Shown here: piece after piece, positions 9,511-17,721 of the stretch | How the letters are laid out: each line of letters opens with the position of its first letter | Numbering within the stretch: the first letter of the stretch is position 1 | Assembly: GCA_027486845.1 (NCBI GenBank) | Contig: JAIXOL010000033.1 | Coordinates: forward strand, 1-64,000 | Origin: Cytophagaceae bacterium | GTDB lineage: Bacteria > Bacteroidota > Bacteroidia > Cytophagales > Spirosomataceae | Reading direction: 5' to 3' | DNA length: 64,000 nt | Notes under the pieces: generated by a model | What the model saw: only the letters and a program-made list of their open reading frames with translations | Database searches by the model: none | Told to the model about the DNA's origin: nothing | Made by a program: the position numbers and the translations under genes

Positions 9511-10551
9511 TTATTTGATTACTAATTTATAATTTTTCTTTCTAACTAATCCAACAATAATACCGAAAATGCCTCCTAAAAAAGTAGCTAATAGAACAAC
9601 TATTACACGTTTGGGCTCACTTCTTTTATTAGGTACAACCGGAGGCTCTAAAACTTTCAACACAGGTGTTTCTTGTTGAACCTTCAGTTTTGCTTCTTCA
9701 TATTTTTGCAATAAGCTGTTATAAAAACTTGAAGAAAGTTTGTACTCTGACTCTATCCGCTCTCTTTGTAAATCTGCTGATTGTACTTTAATCATTGAAA
9801 GTTGATTTTGGTCGCTGTATTGAGCCTTTTTAGTCTGATTGGAATAATACTTGCCCTTTGCTGCGTCTAATCTTTCAGCCAAAAAATTCAAATCTCGTTT
9901 TGCTTTTTCAGTACGATAATTAATTACATATTGTTTCACATATTCCATACTAAACTTTGTGACTAATGCAGCAACAATAGGGTCTGGCATTTTTACAGTA
10001 AATGTAATAACACCAGTCTTTTTATCAATGGAAGACGTAATTCTCTTTCGAAGGTCTTTCAGATTTTTTTCTGTTTGATATGTTACCGCTAAATAATCCT
10101 TGTTTAATGGATATTTAAGTTTGGTATATTCTTCATCAATATCATCATCTAAAACGTATTTATCATAGAATTGACTAAATGTCATTTGTTCTCTTTTCCT
10201 TGTCACTACTTTACATTTAAAAAGTTCAAGAAAAAATGGTGTACTTCCAACAACAGTTGGATATAAATCAGGACGAACGGCTTCAACTCCGCCTAATCCA
10301 CCAGACATAGATGACAAATCAACTCCTGCTAAACTTGCAAGGCCTGCAAATTGGCTAAGTCCACCTGTTTTTGATTGAAATTCTGGCAAAATAGTACCTT
10401 CTGTTGAAAACTCTTCACGAGCTGTTAAGGCATAATAAACGCCACCTAAGGCAAACAATAAGGTAATTAAAATTACCCAAACTTTTTCTTTCCAGATTAT
10501 TTTAAAAAAAGCACTAAAATCAATGCTAATGATATCTTTTTCTTCTTCCAT
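9511..10551 (-). CDS. Wzz-type polysaccharide chain-length/co-polymerase protein
   Basis: Inner-membrane regulator of capsule or O-antigen chain length. It has an N-terminal cytoplasmic stretch, TM1 at about 21-42 (VWVILITLLFALGGVYYAL), a long periplasmic part with a helical/coiled-coil region (about 215-290), a Pro-rich stretch (VLEPPVVPNKRSEPKR) and TM2 at about 315-336, the usual Wzz layout. There is no C-terminal tyrosine kinase domain. It lies 17 nt downstream of the SLBB export gene and so is surely in its operon. 346 aa is typical. Which polymer it serves is unknown. Confidence 0.88.
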   Translation of the reverse strand: MEEEKDIISIDFSAFFKIIWKEKVWVILITLLFALGGVYYALTAREEFSTEGTILPEFQSKTGGLSQFAGLASLAGVDLSSMSGGLGGVEAVRPDLYPTVVGSTPFFLELFKCKVVTRKREQMTFSQFYDKYVLDDDIDEEYTKLKYPLNKDYLAVTYQTEKNLKDLRKRITSSIDKKTGVITFTVKMPDPIVAALVTKFSMEYVKQYVINYRTEKAKRDLNFLAERLDAAKGKYYSNQTKKAQYSDQNQLSMIKVQSADLQRERIESEYKLSSSFYNSLLQKYEEAKLKVQQETPVLKVLEPPVVPNKRSEPKRVIVVLLATFLGGIFGIIVGLVRKKNYKLVIK

Positions 10552-10568
10552 GATGAGATAATGATTAA

Positions 10569-12908
10569 CTATCTTGTTGCGTTAAAAATAGTAAATAATA
10601 ATGTGGCAATAGACACTACGGCTGTACTGATAGCTATCCTTTCAGCAGGTGTCCATCTATATTTTCTTCTTACTGGAACAATGATCTCCGAACCATTTTC
10701 GACTTTAGGGAATGTTTTAATACCTAAAAAACTTTTTGTTCGGTCAAGTCTTCCATTACCATACTTTACATAGGCATTTTTCACATAAGCACTATCAGTT
10801 GTACCACCCGCTAAATTTATATAATCTTTAAACTTTAATCCTACTGAGTAGGGTACCGTCGTTGCATTATATACTTGTCCAGTAATAGTAACCGTTTCTT
10901 TCTTTCGAGGAATTTCTAAAGCATCTCCCGAATTCAGCACCAAATTATTAATATCATCTTTGTTTTGCATAATATTAACAATATCTAAGCCTACTACCTT
11001 TCCAGCTCTTGAAAATTTCGCACTCCCTAAATCTGCCTCGCTTTTAAGCCCCCCTGATTTGATAATCAAATCAGAAATTTTTTCTGTTTTATCTTTTAAA
11101 GCATAAGGCCCCGGATAGAAGACCTCTCCCGATATATTGACATTCTTTTGCTCTTCATATCGAGGTAAAACTCGTACATACACTCTATCAAAAGGCTTTA
11201 GTAATAATTTGCCACTTTCAGCCCCTATTAAGTTTCTGTCCACATCTATGGTCTCGATTTTGATAGACTGCTCTTTAGCTATGCCAAATGTATCCGCTTT
11301 AATTCTTCGGGCAATTTCAATTTTTGAAGCAGATGCTCCGTCAGAAAAGCCGCCTGCCATTGTCACTAAATCAGAAACCGTCATGTTATCAGCAAACTCA
11401 TAAGTTGCTGCTTTATTGACAGCACCACTTATTGACACCGTCAAACGTTCTCTTAAATCCTTGTATGATTTAATAAATAATGTATCCTTTAATTTCAAAC
11501 GAATATCTTCTGACTCACCTTTTAAAATTTTAGATAAATTGAGCGGTATGATTTCTGGTTCGAGGTTTTCTCTTTCTCTTTTTAATAAAATCCTTTCTTT
11601 AAAGGCATCTTGTTTTAGACCTTCTGCACGAGCAATTAATTGTTTTACAGTGATGTCTTTTTCTAACTCATAACTACCTTCTCTGTAAACTGCCCCTTTG
11701 ATGGTAACAACATTTTCGAATCGGCTCAATATTTTACCAATCGTATAAATATCCCCTTTTTGAGGAGTAAAGGCGGCTATCTCGTTTTGGTCAATACTAA
11801 CGATGCGTTTTTCGGTGGGTGTAGCTCTTTCTAATGAAATTGTTTTTGAATAGGCTAATTCTTTAAATCCGCCAGCAAAAGCCAAAATATCCTTCAATTT
11901 TTCGCCTCTTTTTACCTCAAAAATTTTAGGATTTCTGACTTCTCCCAAAAGCGATACACGCGTATCAACATAAGGGATACGGATAATGTCTTGGTCTTGC
12001 AGAATAATATTATCTTTTTGGTCGCCATGTAAAAGGAAATCATATACATCTAATGTTCTGATAACTTTTCCATTACGAAATACTTCTATGTTTCTGAGTG
12101 AACCTATTTCTGAAGGGCCTCCACAAGCGTAAAGAACATTGAATACATTGGCAAGAGAAGGGATAGTGAAAGTTCCAGGTTGGAGGGCTTCCCCAATAAC
12201 AGTCACCGAAATACTTCTGATATTTCCCAAAGTAATGTCTGCGTATAGTCCGCCACCCGAACTATTTAAGCCAGCAAAACGGCTTTTTAATCGATTAATG
12301 ATTCTTTCACTTGCTTGTTCGATGGTTAGTCCACTCACATAAATTGGACTAAGAATATCTAACTGCACAGTTCCTTCTGGAGAAACTTTAACTTTATAGG
12401 TTTGTGCAGCAAAACCTGTAATTGAAATATTTAACTCATCACCGGTTCCTAAAACATAGTTCTTAGGCGTTGGGATACGTAAATTTGGCTCGAAAACAAT
12501 CTTTTTATTATTGAACAAATTAAGTCCATAATATTTTTCTCTTCTGATAGCCGAGCTATCTTCTTTGATTGGTTGCTTTACAATTTTGGTAGAAGTTGTA
12601 TCGTTAAGTCTTCTTTCTGTGTCAGTAGTATTTGTATTGACAGGCCCTTTCTTGTCAGCTTGAAGTTTGGTCATTCTATCTTTGAATTTAGAAATGTCAG
12701 CCGAGCCAAAACCTTTGGCTGCTGCTGCTGCCATTAGTTGATCTTCGCTCATTCCACTTTCTTGAGCTTGTTTCATGAACTGCTGAATTTGGTCATCAGA
12801 GAGCTCATCAACACTTTGTGCATATACACTTGAAAAACCTAAAAGGCTTATAAAAACAAAAAGAGAAAATCTACTTATTGAATGAATGAGATGTTTTTTT
12901 TGATTCAT
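10569..12908 (-). CDS. SLBB-domain polysaccharide export protein (Wza-like)
   Basis: Outer-membrane/periplasmic export channel component for exopolysaccharide or capsule. A signal peptide lies at about 1-30 (ends SVYAQ). A helical, charged region (35-90) is followed by the poly-export domain (about 150-235, with the YVLGTGDELNISITGF motif) and then a series of SLBB repeats (about 240-730, recurring INLAGG / LVTMAGGFSDGA / LIIKSGG phrases). A single C-terminal hydrophobic helix (about 755-776) ends the protein. At 779 aa it is the long, multi-SLBB form common in Bacteroidota. It is first gene of the minus-strand operon SLBB-wzz-rfbA-dehydrogenase. Confidence 0.92.
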   Translation of the reverse strand: MNQKKHLIHSISRFSLFVFISLLGFSSVYAQSVDELSDDQIQQFMKQAQESGMSEDQLMAAAAAKGFGSADISKFKDRMTKLQADKKGPVNTNTTDTERRLNDTTSTKIVKQPIKEDSSAIRREKYYGLNLFNNKKIVFEPNLRIPTPKNYVLGTGDELNISITGFAAQTYKVKVSPEGTVQLDILSPIYVSGLTIEQASERIINRLKSRFAGLNSSGGGLYADITLGNIRSISVTVIGEALQPGTFTIPSLANVFNVLYACGGPSEIGSLRNIEVFRNGKVIRTLDVYDFLLHGDQKDNIILQDQDIIRIPYVDTRVSLLGEVRNPKIFEVKRGEKLKDILAFAGGFKELAYSKTISLERATPTEKRIVSIDQNEIAAFTPQKGDIYTIGKILSRFENVVTIKGAVYREGSYELEKDITVKQLIARAEGLKQDAFKERILLKRERENLEPEIIPLNLSKILKGESEDIRLKLKDTLFIKSYKDLRERLTVSISGAVNKAATYEFADNMTVSDLVTMAGGFSDGASASKIEIARRIKADTFGIAKEQSIKIETIDVDRNLIGAESGKLLLKPFDRVYVRVLPRYEEQKNVNISGEVFYPGPYALKDKTEKISDLIIKSGGLKSEADLGSAKFSRAGKVVGLDIVNIMQNKDDINNLVLNSGDALEIPRKKETVTITGQVYNATTVPYSVGLKFKDYINLAGGTTDSAYVKNAYVKYGNGRLDRTKSFLGIKTFPKVENGSEIIVPVRRKYRWTPAERIAISTAVVSIATLLFTIFNATR

Positions 12909-13221
12909 TTTGTAGCAAGCTATGAGTAAAATGGCTTTAATTAAAACACAAAACTAAGGATTAAGTCGCAAAATTAATAAAATAAACTTTGTTAATTTGT
13001 TTTTTTGTGAATGTTGAGCAATAAGATTTGAGATTCGAGATTCGAGATTTGAGATTCTAGATGGTTCGCCGTAAATACTGATTGCCACAACGAACCTTCT
13101 CGCATGTTATGTCCTATAACTCGGTTCTTACTTAGCATTTCAAGTCCTCCATTTTTCGGCAAAAAGAAAGGGTAAATTTCATAACTGAAACATACCCTCT
13201 TTAATTTATAACTTCAATTCC
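12909..13221. other. Intergenic region with short tandem repeats
   Basis: No gene is present. A degenerate 9-10 bp tandem repeat (agattcgag/agatttgag) occupies 13027-13059. The sod terminator hairpin lies at 13165-13203. The upstream part must hold the promoter of the polysaccharide operon, but I cannot place it. Confidence 0.5.
13165..13203 (-). terminator. Terminator downstream of the superoxide dismutase gene
   Basis: Read on the minus strand, GGGTATGTTTCA pairs with TGAAATTTACCC around a 4-nt loop, followed by TTTCTTTTT. It lies about 20 bp after the sod stop codon. Confidence 0.7.
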
Positions 13222-13848
13222 TTATGCGTTTGGAATGACTCTTTTCGCATTTGAAAAACGTTTTTGTACTGCTTCCCAATCAACTACGTTCCAGAATGAA
13301 TCAATATAATCTGGACGTTTGTTTTGGAATTTCAAATAATAGGCGTGTTCCCAAACATCTAAGCCTAAAACCGGAATACCTTTTTTATCAGCAACATCCA
13401 TCAAAGGATTGTCTTGGTTTGGCGTTGATGTAATGAAAAGTTTTTCTTGGTCATCTACACACAACCATGCCCAACCCGAACCAAAACGACCGATAGCGGC
13501 TTTTTTAAATTCGTCTTTGAAATTGGCCAACGAACCCCAAGTTTCGTCGATAGCAGCACCCAATGTGCTTGCAGGCTCACCTCCACCATTTGGCGAAAGA
13601 ATATTCCAGAATAAATCGTGGTTGAAATGTCCGCCACCATTATTACGCACTGGTGCTGGATATTTGCTAATATTTGCCAACAACTCTTTCAATGAAAGGC
13701 TTTCCATTTCTGTTGAAGCGATTGCATTGTTAAGGTTTGTTACATAAGCTTGGTGATGACGGTCATGATGAATTTCCATGGTCGCTTTGTCGAAGTGTGG
13801 CTCTAAAGCGTCACTTGCATACGGAAGGGGTTCGAGAGTAAATGCCAT
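13222..13848 (-). CDS. sodA: Superoxide dismutase (Mn/Fe family, Mn-like signature)
   Basis: Dismutates superoxide to peroxide and oxygen. The four metal ligands are H27, H77, D164 and H168, the last two within the family signature DVWEHAYY. The [11 protein letters not shown] block (71-81) with Gly-Gly-Gly-His is typical of manganese-type enzymes rather than the Ala-Gln form of iron enzymes, but metal use cannot be settled by sequence. There is no signal peptide, so the protein is cytoplasmic. 208 aa is normal. The gene is monocistronic with its own terminator. Confidence 0.93.
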   Translation of the reverse strand: MAFTLEPLPYASDALEPHFDKATMEIHHDRHHQAYVTNLNNAIASTEMESLSLKELLANISKYPAPVRNNGGGHFNHDLFWNILSPNGGGEPASTLGAAIDETWGSLANFKDEFKKAAIGRFGSGWAWLCVDDQEKLFITSTPNQDNPLMDVADKKGIPVLGLDVWEHAYYLKFQNKRPDYIDSFWNVVDWEAVQKRFSNAKRVIPNA

Positions 13849-13931
13849 TTTATTGTATTGATAAATGATGAATGATAAATAATAAATGAATTTCTAGAAA
13901 CATTCACTTTGTTTAACACCAATACGTTTTT

Positions 13932-14390
13932 TTATGTTCGCAAAGCCTTGAAAAAATTCTTCAAAAGTATTTCACAATCGGATTCTAAAATGCCTTTTAC
14001 TACATTCGTTTTGGGGTGAAGTATGGGCGGACTTACTCGACTAAAACCTCTTTTGGAATCAGATGCTCCAAAAACAATGCGGTCAATCTGCGACCAATGC
14101 AATGCTCCTGCACACATGACGCATGGTTCAAGCGTGACATACAGCGTACATTCTTTCAGATATTTTGCTCCCAAAAACTGCGTTGCAGCAGTTATGGCTA
14201 TGATTTCGGCGTGAGCAGTTACATCATTTAGCTGTTCGGTTTGATTGCTTCCTTTCCCAATAATTTTACTTCCACCCGCCACTATAATTGCTCCAACTGG
14301 GATTTCGCCAGCTTCGCCAGCTTGAATGGCCAAGTCGAGGGCTTTTGCCATAAAATATTCATGCGAATATAAAGGATAGTTTTTTATCAC
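13932..14390 (-). CDS. tadA: tRNA(adenosine34) deaminase
   Basis: Converts A34 to inosine in the anticodon of tRNA-Arg and is essential in most bacteria. The deaminase zinc motif is HAE (TAHAEIIAI) and PCVMCAGAL (PCxxC). The C-terminal FFKALR helix is typical of TadA. The open frame extends upstream to 14510, but those residues come from a low-complexity intergenic stretch (gttctgagttctgag). A GTG at 14388-14390 starts VIKNYPLYSHEYFMAKAL, which matches where family members begin, so I chose it; an ATG at about 14351 is the alternative. Final length is 152 aa. Confidence 0.9.
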   Translation of the reverse strand: MIKNYPLYSHEYFMAKALDLAIQAGEAGEIPVGAIIVAGGSKIIGKGSNQTEQLNDVTAHAEIIAITAATQFLGAKYLKECTLYVTLEPCVMCAGALHWSQIDRIVFGASDSKRGFSRVSPPILHPKTNVVKGILESDCEILLKNFFKALRT

Positions 14391-14551
14391 AGTTTTTGCT
14401 TTTTCTGCAAAGGTAAACTGAGTTCTGAGTTTTGAGTTCTGAGTTCTCAGAAAAATATGATACTGACCATGATCAAAGTTAAAAAAATACATTTCTGCTA
14501 CTTTTCTCATTGAAAATCAACAATTTAACACAAAATAGTTCGATGTAAAAG

Positions 14552-14581
14552 TTTGTTTTTAAGGAATTTTTAGTAATTTTG
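14552..14581 (+). promoter_or_regulatory. Bacteroidota-type promoter of rpsA
   Basis: TTTG (14552-14555) and TAATTTTG (14574-14581) are separated by 18 nt and match the Bacteroidota -33/-7 consensus TTTG and TAnnTTTG. The start codon is about 95 nt downstream, leaving a leader in which ribosomal-protein autoregulation would be possible. Confidence 0.75.
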
Positions 14582-14675
14582 CACTCCTTTTTGCAAAGGA
14601 GCAATTTATTTTTAACCATTTTCAATTCGGGCGGCTCGACGAGTTGATGTATAAAGAGCTAAAAATCAACATATT

Positions 14676-16607
14676 ATGGCAGCACAAATTGCAGATTTTG
14701 ACTGGGAAAAGGTCACCAAAAGAGGTATTGGCGGAGGCTATTCAGCCGACGAAAAAGCAAAATTAGAAGCTCTCTACAGTGAGACACTTGCTAATGTAAC
14801 AGAAAAAGATGTAGTAATGGCAACGGTAGTGGGTATCACTGACCGTGAAGTATTGCTTAACATCGGTTTTAAATCAGATGGTTTAGTTTCGACTTCTGAA
14901 TTCCGTGACCTTCCTAACCTCGCAGTAGGCGATACAGTGGAAGTTTTCATCGAAAAACAAGAAGATGCTATGGGTCAGTTGGTTATCTCTCGCAAGAAAG
15001 CAAGAGTATTGACTGCTTGGAGCAACATCGAAAAATCATTTACTGAAGATGCAATTATTGATGCTTTGGTAAAACGCCGTACAAAAGGTGGTTTGATTGT
15101 TGATATTTATGGAATTGAGGCATTCTTGCCAGGTTCACAAATTGACGTAAAACCAATTCGTGACTTTGATATTTTCGTAGGTAAGAAAATGGAAGTGAAG
15201 GTTGTGAAAATCAATCATACTAACGATAACGTAGTAGTTTCACACAAAATCCTTATCGAGAAAGACCTTGAAACACAACGTCAGGTTATCCTTACTAACC
15301 TTGAAAAAGGACAAGTATTGGAAGGTGTTGTTAAAAACATCACTAACTTCGGTGTATTCATTGACCTTGGTGGCGTAGATGGTCTATTGCACATCACTGA
15401 TATTTCGTGGGGACGTATCAATCATCCAAACGAATTATTGAAACTTGACCAACGTATCAAAGTTGTAGTATTAGACTTTGATGAAGAGAAAAAACGTATT
15501 TCTCTTGGTATGAAGCAATTGGAAAACCATCCTTGGGATTCATTAGCTGCTGAATTATCAATTGGTTCAAGAGTTAAAGGAAAAATCGTAAACATCGCTG
15601 ATTACGGTGCTTTCTTAGAATTGAAGCCAGGTGTTGAAGGTTTGATTCACGTTTCAGAAATGTCATGGTCACAACACTTACGTAACCCATCTGATTTCTT
15701 GAAAATCGGTGACGAAATCGAAGCAGTTGTATTGACGCTTGACCGTGATGACCGTAAAATGTCATTGGGTATCAAGCAATTGACTGAAGATCCTTGGACT
15801 AAGCAAGACCTTATCAACAAGTATGCAGTGAACACAAAACACACTGGTACTGTACGTAATATGACTAACTTCGGTATTTTCTTAGAATTAGAAGAAGGTA
15901 TTGATGGTTTGGTTCACGTATCTGATTTGTCTTGGACTAAGAAAATCAAACACCCATCTGACTTCGTGAAAGTTGGTGATGCTCTTGAAGTAATGGTATT
16001 AGAATTAGATGGCGAAAACCGTCGTTTAGCTCTTAGCCACAAACACTTAGAAGAAAATCCTTGGGATACGTTTGAGCATATCTTTACTGTAGGTTCTGAC
16101 CAAGAATGTACAATCATCTCTAAAAATGACAAACAAGCAACACTTGAACTTCCTTACGGAATCGAAGGTTATGCTTTGTTGAAGCATTTGGCTAAAGCTG
16201 ACGGAACAGTTGGTGAAGTTGGTGAGAAATTGACATTCCAAGTATTGGAATTCCACAAGGAAGAGAAGAAAATCATGCTTTCTCACGCTAAAACTTGGGA
16301 AGTTGTGAAAGAAGAAGCTCCAAAAGAAGCTAAGAAAAAAGGTGGAAAAGAAGCCTCAACAACTTCTTCTTCAAACAATAACGAAGAAAAATCAACTCTT
16401 GGCGATTTATCAGCACTTTCAGCATTGAAAGACGCAATGGTAGAAGGTGAAAAGAAGAAACTTTCTAAGAAAAAAGATGCCGCAGTGGAGACTGCCGCAG
16501 TGGATGCTGCCGCAGTGGAGACTGCTCCTGCAGTTGAAGAAGTAGTAGCCGAAGTTGCTCCAGCAGTGGACGCTACTCCAGAAGCTGACGCTCCAGCTGA
16601 AGCTTAA
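14676..16607 (+). CDS. rpsA: 30S ribosomal protein S1
   Basis: Binds mRNA and helps deliver it to the 30S subunit. Six S1 RNA-binding domains run in order at roughly 58-125, 140-205, 222-290, 309-377, 396-464 and 480-552. The later repeats carry clear S1 phrases such as NFGVFIDLGGVDGLLH, DYGAFLELKPGVEGLIH and NFGIFLELEEGIDGLVH. The last 90 residues are a low-complexity Lys/Glu then Ala/Val/Glu tail with a short direct repeat (AAVETAAVDAAAVETA), which is common in Bacteroidota S1. Codon use is strongly biased, as expected of a highly expressed gene. It is monocistronic with a promoter and terminator. Confidence 0.97.
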   Translation: MAAQIADFDWEKVTKRGIGGGYSADEKAKLEALYSETLANVTEKDVVMATVVGITDREVLLNIGFKSDGLVSTSEFRDLPNLAVGDTVEVFIEKQEDAMGQLVISRKKARVLTAWSNIEKSFTEDAIIDALVKRRTKGGLIVDIYGIEAFLPGSQIDVKPIRDFDIFVGKKMEVKVVKINHTNDNVVVSHKILIEKDLETQRQVILTNLEKGQVLEGVVKNITNFGVFIDLGGVDGLLHITDISWGRINHPNELLKLDQRIKVVVLDFDEEKKRISLGMKQLENHPWDSLAAELSIGSRVKGKIVNIADYGAFLELKPGVEGLIHVSEMSWSQHLRNPSDFLKIGDEIEAVVLTLDRDDRKMSLGIKQLTEDPWTKQDLINKYAVNTKHTGTVRNMTNFGIFLELEEGIDGLVHVSDLSWTKKIKHPSDFVKVGDALEVMVLELDGENRRLALSHKHLEENPWDTFEHIFTVGSDQECTIISKNDKQATLELPYGIEGYALLKHLAKADGTVGEVGEKLTFQVLEFHKEEKKIMLSHAKTWEVVKEEAPKEAKKKGGKEASTTSSSNNNEEKSTLGDLSALSALKDAMVEGEKKKLSKKKDAAVETAAVDAAAVETAPAVEEVVAEVAPAVDATPEADAPAEA

Positions 16608-16630
16608 TTTCTTTCGTTTTGAAATATTAA

Positions 16631-16661
16631 AAAAGGCTTCTCGCAAGGGAAGCCTTTTTTA
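16631..16661 (+). terminator. Rho-independent terminator of rpsA
   Basis: AAAAGGCTTC-tcgcaagg-GAAGCCTTTTTT forms a stem followed by a T-run, 24 bp after the stop codon. Confidence 0.9.
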
Positions 16662-16689
16662 TACATTTTTATGTTTTACTGTCCTACTC

Positions 16690-16985
16690 CTTCATCTGTC
16701 AAAAAGTTGTACCGTTGATGTTCAACCCTCTTCGGGGTTTAACCCACTTCGCTTCTTAAATCTCCGAATTTCATTCGGAGCTATTCGAGTTGAAGCCCTT
16801 CGGGCTTGAATGTCTAACATGGGTTACCGCTCAACTACTTCATCTGCCAAAAAGTTGTACCGCTGATGTTCAACCCACTTCGGGGTTGGAACCACTTCGC
16901 TTTTTAAATCTCCGAATTTCATTCGGAGCTATTCAAGTTGAAGCCCTTCGGGCTTGAATGTCTAACATGGTTTACCGCACAACGC
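16690..16985. repeat. Two exact-period 148-bp tandem repeats overlapping a gene tail
   Basis: Units start at 16690 and 16838, and the beginning of a third (16986) is the coding 3' end of the adjacent minus-strand gene. Each unit starts cttcatctg(c/t)caaaaa and contains three hairpins with short TTC-type loops: AACCC-ttc-GGGTT type, CTCCGAAT-ttc-ATTCGGAG and GAAGCCC-ttc-GGGCTT. The units differ by about ten substitutions. The end of unit two (gtttaccgcacaac) encodes the last codons and stop of the Uma2-like gene in reverse. Confidence 0.88.
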
Positions 16986-17583
16986 CTTCATCTGCCAAAA
17001 ATTGGCCAATATTAAAATACTCGCCATCGAGTAATTCTATTTCTTGGTTCCAGTTTTTTGTTAGCCAATCTTGGTCTTTGGTAGCTACCATTACTTTTTG
17101 GTGCTTTGTGAAAATCCATAATACTTTTTCTACGCCAAAATCAAGCAACTTATGAGTTTTGGTGAATACATAACCAAAATCCTTTTCATCTGATAAATCT
17201 ATACGAATATCTATCTCAATAGCAATTTTTGGAGCAACTTCTATATAGTGTGTGTTGATTTTGTCGGGAGAAAGTTTAGACTTTTCATAAATATAAATAT
17301 CGCCCGAAAGATTATTGTTTTTATCAAGGTGCGTGCCTATTTCATTAGTTAAAAAACGATACTTTCTATCATCAAGTTTTGCATATAAAACCTTCAGAAG
17401 GTAATAAATAATGTAAGATTGTAAGCCACTTGCACCCATAATTTCCTCACTTGTTTTTTTATTTGCTAAAACATCTTTATAACCTTCATAGTAAAGTGGT
17501 TTCCCGTCTATGACTTCATAAATAAGACTTTCGGGAATTGTTTTAGCTCTATTTCTTTGTCTTGGTTTTTCTGCGATTAACAT
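16972..17583 (-). CDS. Uma2-family (DUF820) PD-(D/E)XK nuclease-fold protein
   Basis: The Uma2 family has a restriction-endonuclease fold. Its biological role is mostly unknown, and it is often present in many copies in Cytophagales and cyanobacteria. Seen here are IYEVIDGKPLYYEGY near the N terminus, an Asp before a strand (SGDIYIYEK, about 94-102) and the acidic/hydrophobic PKIAIEID strand (about 119-126), at the places of the family's D...E-x-D/K active residues. GVEKVLWIFTKHQKVMVA follows as the usual core. The last codons (LADEGVVR-stop) lie within the 148-bp repeat family. It is monocistronic and 203 aa long. Confidence 0.75.
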   Translation of the reverse strand: MLIAEKPRQRNRAKTIPESLIYEVIDGKPLYYEGYKDVLANKKTSEEIMGASGLQSYIIYYLLKVLYAKLDDRKYRFLTNEIGTHLDKNNNLSGDIYIYEKSKLSPDKINTHYIEVAPKIAIEIDIRIDLSDEKDFGYVFTKTHKLLDFGVEKVLWIFTKHQKVMVATKDQDWLTKNWNQEIELLDGEYFNIGQFLADEGVVR

Positions 17584-17721
17584 GCTAAGTCTGTTTATTT
17601 TTCAAAAATAACTAATAAATATTATTATTCAACAAGTTTTAAAATCTATGTAATTGTTCTAACTCTTCTAATTACACGTTTTATTCCATGATTTGAAAAG
17701 TTACAACCTTGTCCTACTACA

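Noticed and set aside
14391-14510. N-terminal extension of tadA
   Set aside because: The extra residues come from repeated gttctgag words typical of intergenic DNA, and family members begin at the GTG.
14590-14675. tRNA gene in the rpsA leader
   Set aside because: No cloverleaf or T-loop sequence can be formed.
15574-16286. Several minus-strand frames inside rpsA
   Set aside because: They are shadows of a highly biased gene; no start or family evidence.
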